Shown here one piece after another: positions 31,951-37,829 of a stretch of 37,829 bases of DNA. A program made the position numbers and the translations under genes. The notes under the pieces are model-generated. The model made no database searches. It saw only the letters and a list, made by a program, of their open reading frames with translations, and was not told the origin of the DNA. The number at the start of each line of letters is the position of its first letter. Position 1 is the stretch's first letter. Origin of the DNA: Planctomycetaceae bacterium (GTDB lineage Bacteria > Planctomycetota > Planctomycetia > Pirellulales > PNKZ01); contig JAEUIN010000267.1 of assembly GCA_016793115.1 (NCBI GenBank), positions 1 through 37,829 of the forward strand, read 5' to 3'.

Positions 31951-34008
31951 ATGCTTCGCTCGTTGCTCCCTCGTTCCGGCCGCGTTCGCCCTCTCCTGGC
32001 GCTCATCGCTTACTGCTTCTGGCAGACGTGCGTCGGCGCCACGTCGGCTGCGGAACCCGACCGGCCGAACATCCTCTGGATCACCTGCGAAGACATGAGC
32101 GCCGACTTGGGCTGCTACGGCGACTCCTATAGCCGCACCCCCGCGCTCGATCGTTTCGCCTCCGAAGGGGTTCGCTATACGAACTGTTTCACGCATGTCG
32201 GCGTCTGTGCTCCAAGCCGCTCCGGCATCATCACGGGGATGTATCCCTGTTCGATCGGGTCGCAAAATATGCGGTCTAAAACCGTGCTGCCCGCCGGCGT
32301 GAAATGCTTTCCGCAGTATCTTCGCGAGGCAGGCTACTATTGCACGAACAACTCCAAGACCGACTACAACTTCACCGCGCCGGAAGAAACGTGGGATGTC
32401 TCAAGCGGCAACGCTCACTGGCGCGACCGACCGGAAGGCAAACCGTTCTTCGCCGTGTTCAATATCACGGTCACTCACGAAAGCCAGATCCGCGCTCCGC
32501 AGCAGGCGTATGAGCGAAACACGGCGCGACTCACGCCCGAGCAACGTCACGACCCGGCCCAAGCTCCGATTCCGCCATATTTCCCGGACACCCCGGTCGT
32601 TCGTCAGGACATCGCTCGCTACTACGACAACATCACGGCGATGGACTATCTCGTCGCCGACCGCCTCAAGGAACTCGACGAAGCCGGCCTAGCCGACGAT
32701 ACGATCGTGTTTTTCTACAGCGACCACGGCGCCGGCCTGCCGCGCGCCAAACGCTGGCTCTACGACTCCAGCTTGCATGTGCCGCTTATCGTGCGCTGGC
32801 CGGAGAAGTGGCGCAGCAAAGCCGCGAAATCGGACGATTTGCTTCCCGGCGGGGAGCGCGACGAACTGGTCGCCTTCGTCGATCTCGCACCGACGGTGCT
32901 CTCGATCGCGGGCTTGGAGATTCCGTCGCATATTCAAGGGCAGGCGTTTCTCGGCGCACACCGGGCGGAAGCGCCGCGCGAATATATCTACGGCGCCCGC
33001 GACCGCATGGACGAGCGCGTCGACATGCTCCGCGCCGTCCGCGACAAGCAATTTAAATACATCCGCAACTACCAATGGTGGAAGCCGTACGCGCAGAACA
33101 TCAACTACATGAACGAGATGCCGACGATGCAGGAATGGCGTCGGCTGGCGGCGGAGAACAAGCTGGTCGGCCCGCAGAAGCTCTTCATGGCTCCACAGAA
33201 GCCGCGCGAAGAGTTGTACGACTGCGTAGCCGATCCCCATGAAGTGAACAACCTCGCCGACGATCCGAAGTACGCCGACCAACTGCGCCGATTGCGAACG
33301 GCGCATCAGGAGTGGGTCGCCGAGGTCCGCGACGTCGGGTTTCTTCCGGAATCCTCGCTACTGACGTTTCTCCGACAGGGGCCCGGCTGGCGAGATAATC
33401 AAGAGATGCAAAACGCCGCGCAGCGTATCCACGCTTTATGGCAGATTCAATTCGATCCGCAGTGGGCCGCCGGTCACGACCCCGGCTCCGTGATTCGTGA
33501 CGTCCTTACCGCGAAGGCCGCACGCGATTTCGGGCCCGGAGTCACGGCGTTTCGGGTGCGCTGCGCCGAGTTTCTCGGCGGTCCCTGGAAAGATCTCTCC
33601 AACGCGGGCGACATGCTGTTACAAGGGTTGCGCGCTCCTGAGCTTTCGGTGCGCATCGCCGTCTGTCAATCACTTGTCGAAGTGCGTCGTGCGGGCGACG
33701 GCCGAGTCGACGACTCGACCCTAAAGCTCGTGCGGCCCGTCTACGAGGAAGGCCTGCAAAGCGAGAATCCGGCGCTTCGCCATGCGGCGGTCTTGGCAGT
33801 CGATGCTCTCGGTCCGCAAGCCGTGGAATTGCTTCCGCAGGTCGAGGCCATGCTCCAAATCGACAAGGAGTACGCTGCTCGCGTCGGCGAATACATCATC
33901 GCTTCGCGCACCGGAAAACCGCTGAGGTCGGCCGACGGCGAAGTCGCTCCGAAGAAAGGTAAAGCCGCGAAGCCGAAAGCGAAGCAACGCAAGGCGACCG
34001 CGCAATGA
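31951..34008 (+). CDS. secreted sulfatase (N-sulfoglucosamine sulfohydrolase-like)
   Basis: This 685-residue protein has an N-terminal signal (PLLALIAYCFWQTCVGATSAA). The type I sulfatase signature is present: formylglycine site Cys86 in VCAPSRSG, metal-binding TCEDMSADLGCYGD near residue 45, and FFYSDHGAGLPRAK. It should hydrolyse a sulfate ester or sulfamate on a polysaccharide outside the cytoplasm, after conversion of Cys86 to formylglycine. The C-terminal 150 residues add a helical HEAT-like region (ALRHAAVLAVDALGPQAVEL), and the end is Lys/Ala-rich. GGAG at 31939-31942 supports ATG 31951 over an upstream in-frame start. Its stop overlaps the next start (ATGA). Confidence 0.93.
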   Translation: MLRSLLPRSGRVRPLLALIAYCFWQTCVGATSAAEPDRPNILWITCEDMSADLGCYGDSYSRTPALDRFASEGVRYTNCFTHVGVCAPSRSGIITGMYPCSIGSQNMRSKTVLPAGVKCFPQYLREAGYYCTNNSKTDYNFTAPEETWDVSSGNAHWRDRPEGKPFFAVFNITVTHESQIRAPQQAYERNTARLTPEQRHDPAQAPIPPYFPDTPVVRQDIARYYDNITAMDYLVADRLKELDEAGLADDTIVFFYSDHGAGLPRAKRWLYDSSLHVPLIVRWPEKWRSKAAKSDDLLPGGERDELVAFVDLAPTVLSIAGLEIPSHIQGQAFLGAHRAEAPREYIYGARDRMDERVDMLRAVRDKQFKYIRNYQWWKPYAQNINYMNEMPTMQEWRRLAAENKLVGPQKLFMAPQKPREELYDCVADPHEVNNLADDPKYADQLRRLRTAHQEWVAEVRDVGFLPESSLLTFLRQGPGWRDNQEMQNAAQRIHALWQIQFDPQWAAGHDPGSVIRDVLTAKAARDFGPGVTAFRVRCAEFLGGPWKDLSNAGDMLLQGLRAPELSVRIAVCQSLVEVRRAGDGRVDDSTLKLVRPVYEEGLQSENPALRHAAVLAVDALGPQAVELLPQVEAMLQIDKEYAARVGEYIIASRTGKPLRSADGEVAPKKGKAAKPKAKQRKATAQ

Positions 34009-34724
34009 CGTTCGAACTCGCCACAAAGTTCAAGCCCGACGCCGACGAGCCGTTCGCCGCGGCCGTGGCGGCCGGTATGAAGGCGGCCGAGCTCTGGACC
34101 GGCCCGGAGGTGCTCGCCGCCGCCGGCGAAGTCGTCGAGCGCGCTCGCCGGTTTTCATTGCGCTATGCGCTGCATTTCCCCAATCGGCGCGACCTTACGC
34201 CGGAGCAGCTTGCGGCGTTCGCCGAGCTCTATCGCGCGCTCGATTGTCGCTCGTTCACGATTCACGAACTTGAGTACGACCGCTACGCCTCCGACCTAGA
34301 GCGAATGGCGCCCGATCTTCGACCGGCCGTCGAAAACTCAATGCTCGCCTACGACGACTTGCCGCGCTGGGCGACGACTCGTCCCGGCCTGACGCTCGAC
34401 GTCGAGCACATCTGGTGCTTCACGGTCCGCGGCGCGCCGCTGTCCGAAGTCGTCGCCGTCGTTCGCGATCTGCTCAAGCAGCATGCCCATAAAGTGCGGC
34501 ACGTGCATCTGCCCGGCTACTGGGCCGAAGGCGAAGAGCATCGCCCGCTCCATCGTTCGCCTGATTTCGCCGGCGCAATGCTCGGCTTGCTGGCCGACGT
34601 CGGCTACTCGGGCTTCGTCGTATCCGAGGCCGACACGCAATACCAGACCGTCCCGGAGATGTCGGCCGACGTCGAATTCGTCGCCGCATGGCGTCGTCGC
34701 CGCACGCTCGCCGACTCTCCCTAA
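34005..34724 (+). CDS. TIM-barrel sugar epimerase/isomerase-like protein
   Basis: This 239-residue protein fits the xylose isomerase-like TIM barrel superfamily. Candidate metal ligands sit in LTLDVEHIW, HVHLPG (His) and the C-terminal FVVSEAD (Glu). It has no signal peptide, so it is cytoplasmic. Its start overlaps the sulfatase stop, so expression is coupled, suggesting it handles a sugar released by sulfatase-dependent degradation (inference). It is shorter than typical members (about 270-300 residues). An endonuclease IV-like role is less likely in this setting. The exact reaction is unknown. Confidence 0.7.
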   Translation: MTFELATKFKPDADEPFAAAVAAGMKAAELWTGPEVLAAAGEVVERARRFSLRYALHFPNRRDLTPEQLAAFAELYRALDCRSFTIHELEYDRYASDLERMAPDLRPAVENSMLAYDDLPRWATTRPGLTLDVEHIWCFTVRGAPLSEVVAVVRDLLKQHAHKVRHVHLPGYWAEGEEHRPLHRSPDFAGAMLGLLADVGYSGFVVSEADTQYQTVPEMSADVEFVAAWRRRRTLADSP

Positions 34725-34769
34725 CTTACATTGCCCGCCCTTCGAATTTACTTTCTTAGGAAGCCAATC

Positions 34770-36362
34770 ATGGAACGCATTGTCCTCATCATTGCCGCCG
34801 TCGCCGTCGCGGCGGCGACGTCGAGCGCTTCTGCCCGCGCCGCCGAGAAGATGAACGTCCTCTACGTCGTCTCAGACGACTTGTGCAATCGCCTCGCCTG
34901 CTACGGCGATCCGCTCGCTAAAACCCCCAACCTCGACAAGCTCGCGGCCAAGGGCGTTCGCTTCGATCGGGCCTATTGCCAATATCCGCTCTGCAACCCG
35001 AGCCGTGCGTCGTTCCTCACCGGTTTACGCCCCGATACCACGAAGGTGCTGACCAACGGTCCGTACTTCCGTGATATCAATCCAAACATTCAAACGCTGC
35101 CGCAAACCTTTCAGAAGGGAGGCTACTACGTCGCCCGCGTCGGCAAGCTCTACCACTACGGCGTGCCGACGCAGATCGGTACCGACGGCCTCGACGATCC
35201 CCCGTCGTGGCAGCACCGCGTCAATCCGCGCGGTGCCGATAAAGACGTCGAAGATCAGATCCATACGCTCGTTCCCGGGCAATTCGGCGGCGTGTTAAGT
35301 TGGCTCGCCGTCGACGGCAGCGACGCCGATCAGACCGACGGCAAGTGCGCCGCCGAAACCATCAAGTTGCTCGAAGCCAACAAAGACAAGCCGTTCTTCT
35401 TGGCTTGCGGGTTCTTTCGTCCGCATACGCCCTATGTGGCGACGAAGCCGTTTTTCGAGCTTTATCCCCTCGAAAAGTGCAACCCGGCGGTCGTGCCGTC
35501 TGATCATCGGGCGACGTTGCCGGCCGCGGCCTTCGGCAGCTACAAGAAGGAACAGGACCAACTCACCGACGACGTACGCCGCGAAATCATTCAAGCCTAC
35601 TACGCGAGCATCTCGCTGATGGATGCGCAGGTCGGCAAACTGCTCGACGCCCTTGATCGGCTCGGCCTGGCCGACAACACGATCGTCGTCTTCCACAGCG
35701 ATCACGGCTATCATCTCAGTGAGCACGGGCTCTGGCAAAAGCAAAGCATCTGGGAACAATCGGCACGCGTGCCGTTGTTGATCTACGACCCGCGGGCTAA
35801 GGGCAACGGTAAGTCGTGCGGTCGCACGGTGGAACTCGTCGACCTGCATGCGACGCTTGCCGACCTCTGCGGACTCGAAGCTCCGAAGACCGACGGCGAG
35901 AGCGTGAAGTCGCTCTTGGAAGATCCGACCGCCGAGTGGAATCACCCGGCGTTTTCGCAAGTGCTGCGCGGCGTCGCCGTCGGCACGTTCACCGCGCCGG
36001 ATGCGAAATTGAAAGACCCTGCGGCGCAAACCTCGGTGGCGTCGCAAGCGAAGCCGGCCGCGAAGCCCGGCAAGAAGGCCGGGGCGGGGGGCAAAAAGAA
36101 AACGGCCGCCGAAAACCAAGCGGCGGCCAAAAAGGTCCTGGCCGAAGGGAAGCCGGCGGGGGGCGGCAAAGGCAAAGGTTTCCTCGGTCGGGCCATCCGT
36201 ACGGAGCGTTTCCGCTATATCGAATGGGACGAAGGTCGCCAAGGGGCTCAACTCTACGATCACGACGCCGATCCGGAAGAGATGAAGAACCTTGCCGACG
36301 ATCCGGCCTTCGCCGAGGTGCGCAAGCAACTTAGCGCCCAACTCCGCGCCGGCTATAACTAG
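34770..36362 (+). CDS. secreted sulfatase (iduronate-2-sulfatase-like) with Lys/Gly-rich insert
   Basis: This 530-residue protein begins with a signal peptide (IVLIIAAVAVAAATSSASARA). Metal-binding Asp36-Asp37, the formylglycine site Cys75 in PLCNPSRASF, ACGFFRPHTPY and HSDHGYHLSEHGLW place it near iduronate-2-sulfatases. Near residues 425-470 there is a Lys/Ala/Gly-rich low-complexity insert before the final RAIRTERFRYIEWD strand; family members usually lack such an insert. Formylglycine formation at Cys75 is required, but no active FGE gene is in the window. AGGA at 34758-34761 supports ATG 34770. It probably works with the first sulfatase on a sulfated polysaccharide. Confidence 0.93.
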   Translation: MERIVLIIAAVAVAAATSSASARAAEKMNVLYVVSDDLCNRLACYGDPLAKTPNLDKLAAKGVRFDRAYCQYPLCNPSRASFLTGLRPDTTKVLTNGPYFRDINPNIQTLPQTFQKGGYYVARVGKLYHYGVPTQIGTDGLDDPPSWQHRVNPRGADKDVEDQIHTLVPGQFGGVLSWLAVDGSDADQTDGKCAAETIKLLEANKDKPFFLACGFFRPHTPYVATKPFFELYPLEKCNPAVVPSDHRATLPAAAFGSYKKEQDQLTDDVRREIIQAYYASISLMDAQVGKLLDALDRLGLADNTIVVFHSDHGYHLSEHGLWQKQSIWEQSARVPLLIYDPRAKGNGKSCGRTVELVDLHATLADLCGLEAPKTDGESVKSLLEDPTAEWNHPAFSQVLRGVAVGTFTAPDAKLKDPAAQTSVASQAKPAAKPGKKAGAGGKKKTAAENQAAAKKVLAEGKPAGGGKGKGFLGRAIRTERFRYIEWDEGRQGAQLYDHDADPEEMKNLADDPAFAEVRKQLSAQLRAGYN

Positions 36363-36523
36363 CGACTTCGCATCTCCGCTTGCCTCTCCTCTTCGTGGGA
36401 GCGGGGCTGGGGATACGGGGCTGCGTTGTGTTACGGCGCGACGAGCCGACGGTTGATGAAACGGATCTCGTGTGAATCCGCGTTGATCGGCGGTTTCTTT
36501 TTGTTCTTCGTGTGGAGTTAGGA

Positions 36524-37612
36524 ATGTTCCTCGGGTTCGGCGAGATCATGATGCGCGTCGCTCCGGCCGGTCACCGCCGGCTGGCGCAAGTATTGCCCGG
36601 TTCGGTCGATGTGACCTTTGCAGGCGCCGAGGCCAATGTCTGCGTCTCGCTCGCGCTGTTGGGCGCGCAGTCGCGATACCTGACGATGCTTCCCAAGAAC
36701 ATGCTCGGCGATTCCGTCGTCGCCACGCTCCGCGGGCTCGGCGTCGACACTTCGGCGATCGCCCGCCGCGCCGAAGGCCGGCTCGGCGTGTACTACGTCG
36801 AGACCGGGGCGAATCAGCGCGGCTCGACCGTGACGTACGACCGTGACTACAGCGCGATCTCGCTCGCCGGCCCCGAGGAATACGACTTGACCGCCGCATT
36901 CCCCGGCATTCGCTGGGTTCACGCCACCGGCATTACACCGTCGCTCAGCGAAAAAGCCTATCGGGCCACGCTCGAAGTCGTCCGCGAGGCGAAGCGGCGC
37001 GGCTGCACCGTGTCGTGCGATTTGAACTACCGCAAAAAGCTCTGGCGGTGGCGGCCCGGCACCGCGCCGAACTTGTTGGCCCGCGAATGCATGACGGAAG
37101 TGCTCAAGAGCGTCGACTTGCTGATCGCCAACGAGGAAGACGCCGCCGACGTGCTCGACATTCACGCCGAAGGAACGAACATCGAGGCGGGTAAGCTCAA
37201 CGCGGCCGGCTATCAACAAGTGGCCCGCGAGATCACGAAGCGGTTCCCGAACATCTCGCGCGTCGCCGTGACGCTCCGCGAGAGCCACTCGGCCGATCAC
37301 AACAATTGGGGGGCGATGCTTTACGAGCGCGACGGCGATCGCTCGCTCTACGCCCCGCTCGACGCGGCCGGTAATTACAAACCGTACGAGATCCGCGACA
37401 TCGTCGACCGGGTCGGCGGCGGCGATTCGTTCGCGGCCGGCTTGATGTTCGCTTTGAACACGAAGGAACATTCCGAGCCGCAGCGGGCCTTGCAGTTCGC
37501 CGTCGCCGCCAGCGCGCTGAAGCATTCGATCATCGGCGACTTCAACTACACGAGTCGCGAAGAAGTGGAAGCCCTGATGGGGGGCGCGGCGAGCGGACGA
37601 GTGCGCCGGTAA
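36524..37612 (+). CDS. PfkB-family sugar kinase (2-keto-3-deoxygluconate kinase-like)
   Basis: This 362-residue ribokinase-fold protein has the N-terminal FGEIMMR strand, the substrate-side GAEANVCVSLALLGAQ motif, and the C-terminal anion-hole and catalytic base motif VGGGDSFAAG (Asp301). The overall pattern, including CDLNYRKKLW, resembles 2-keto-3-deoxygluconate kinases. It should phosphorylate a keto-sugar acid using ATP in the cytoplasm, which fits uronic acid breakdown after desulfation (inference). GGAG at 36514-36517, six bases before ATG 36524, decides the start. A partial CGCGGATTC-type repeat lies just upstream (36465-36500). Confidence 0.9.
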   Translation: MFLGFGEIMMRVAPAGHRRLAQVLPGSVDVTFAGAEANVCVSLALLGAQSRYLTMLPKNMLGDSVVATLRGLGVDTSAIARRAEGRLGVYYVETGANQRGSTVTYDRDYSAISLAGPEEYDLTAAFPGIRWVHATGITPSLSEKAYRATLEVVREAKRRGCTVSCDLNYRKKLWRWRPGTAPNLLARECMTEVLKSVDLLIANEEDAADVLDIHAEGTNIEAGKLNAAGYQQVAREITKRFPNISRVAVTLRESHSADHNNWGAMLYERDGDRSLYAPLDAAGNYKPYEIRDIVDRVGGGDSFAAGLMFALNTKEHSEPQRALQFAVAASALKHSIIGDFNYTSREEVEALMGGAASGRVRR

Positions 37613-37628
37613 AATAAACTTTACTTGG

Positions 37629-37708
37629 CGAGCGGCGGGGGTTATCCCCGCCGTCCGGGATAAGGCGCATCCGCCACGGTAGTCGGCGGGGATAAACCCC
37701 GCCGCTCG
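37629..37708. repeat. 25-bp near-perfect inverted repeat
   Basis: The left arm (37629-37653) begins CGAGCGGCGGGGGTTATCCC. The right arm (37684-37708) is its reverse complement with one mismatch, and a 30-base spacer lies between. Each arm is itself nearly palindromic (GGCGGGG ... CCCCGCC). It lies between two convergent genes, 17 bases after the kinase stop and 5 bases from the end of the minus-strand gene, so it could act as a bidirectional terminator. Its structure also suits a dispersed REP-type element. Confidence 0.85.
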
Positions 37709-37712
37709 GTAA

Positions 37713-37829
37713 TCACTTCGCTCGCTTCCTCGCCGTTCCCAGCGGCGCGTTGTCGAGGTTCGCCAAGGTGTCTTCTTCCTCGTCGGCGAGTTCGCGTGGC
37801 GAGAAGTTTTGGCCGTTCGGCGACTCGTA
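37713..37829 (-). CDS. C-terminal fragment of an unidentified protein
   Basis: Read on the minus strand, an open frame of 38 codons enters from the window edge and ends at TGA (37713-37715). Third codon positions are strongly GC-rich, as in the real genes here. The peptide contains an acidic stretch (ELADEEEDTLANLDNAP) and ends RKRAK. I do not recognise it. Confidence 0.5.
   Translation of the reverse strand, partial: YESPNGQNFSPRELADEEEDTLANLDNAPLGTARKRAK

Noticed and set aside
31694..32098. Plus-strand open frame between the EF-hand gene and the first sulfatase
   Set aside because: It overlaps the sulfatase start in another frame and shows no protein-like features.
36518..37525. Minus-strand open frame (335 codons) opposite the sugar kinase
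   Set aside because: The plus-strand kinase has complete family motifs and a good ribosome site.

Overview
The window looks like chromosome from a member of the Planctomycetota, probably close to the Pirellulales. The signs are: GC-rich DNA with strong GC preference at third codon positions; two secreted formylglycine-type sulfatases beside sugar genes; a membrane Ser/Thr kinase joined to a formylglycine-generating-enzyme-like domain; and many short secreted or membrane proteins. This placement is from gene style, not a database match. I see no tRNA, rRNA, CRISPR array, transposase or phage gene.

Region 1 (1-1087) holds the end of an unidentified gene and an alpha/beta hydrolase. Region 2 (1441-18932) is the most interesting part. 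It is an unusual biosynthesis-like locus of 14 genes, 13 on the plus strand. In order: an EhpF/PaaK-like carboxylate-activating enzyme, an aldehyde dehydrogenase/acyl reductase, an iron-type alcohol dehydrogenase, a secreted PQQ-type beta-propeller, a HemW-like radical SAM protein overlapping a lipoyl-carrier (GcvH-like) gene, a 2[4Fe-4S] ferredoxin-domain protein, a SPASM-like radical SAM protein (minus strand), a class II terpene cyclase (squalene-hopene cyclase family), a DUF116-polyprenyl synthetase fusion, a chorismate lyase of the Rv2949c type, a GT4 glycosyltransferase, a hotdog thioesterase overlapping it, and a protein-prenyltransferase-beta-like alpha/alpha barrel that seems to have lost its zinc ligands. 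My inference is a pathway joining a chorismate-derived aromatic acid (4-hydroxybenzoate) and/or an isoprenoid to carboxylate reduction and glycosylation. The product is unknown, and I know of no described pathway with this gene set.

Region 3 (19068-26538) is a four-gene energy-transducing envelope module: a very large secreted TPR protein, ExbB/TolQ, ExbD/TolR, and a 912-residue protein in the TonB/TolA position. The last has three N-terminal membrane helices, a TonB-like SxxxH motif in the third, a long disordered linker and a C-terminal GATase-like domain.

Region 4 (26633-31564) has a small hypothetical protein, a SpsF-like nucleotidyltransferase, the kinase-FGE-like fusion, a tiny membrane protein with an HExxH motif, and a secreted EF-hand protein followed by a clear intrinsic terminator. 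Region 5 (31951-37612) is a sugar-sulfate region: sulfatase, TIM-barrel epimerase/isomerase-like protein, sulfatase and a PfkB-family (2-keto-3-deoxygluconate kinase-like) kinase. The window ends with a 25-bp inverted repeat and the tail of a minus-strand gene.

Short interspersed palindromic repeats lie in several gaps. One family sharing a GTAGGxTGGGTCGAGCGC core occurs three times, all inside or at the edge of the biosynthetic locus.
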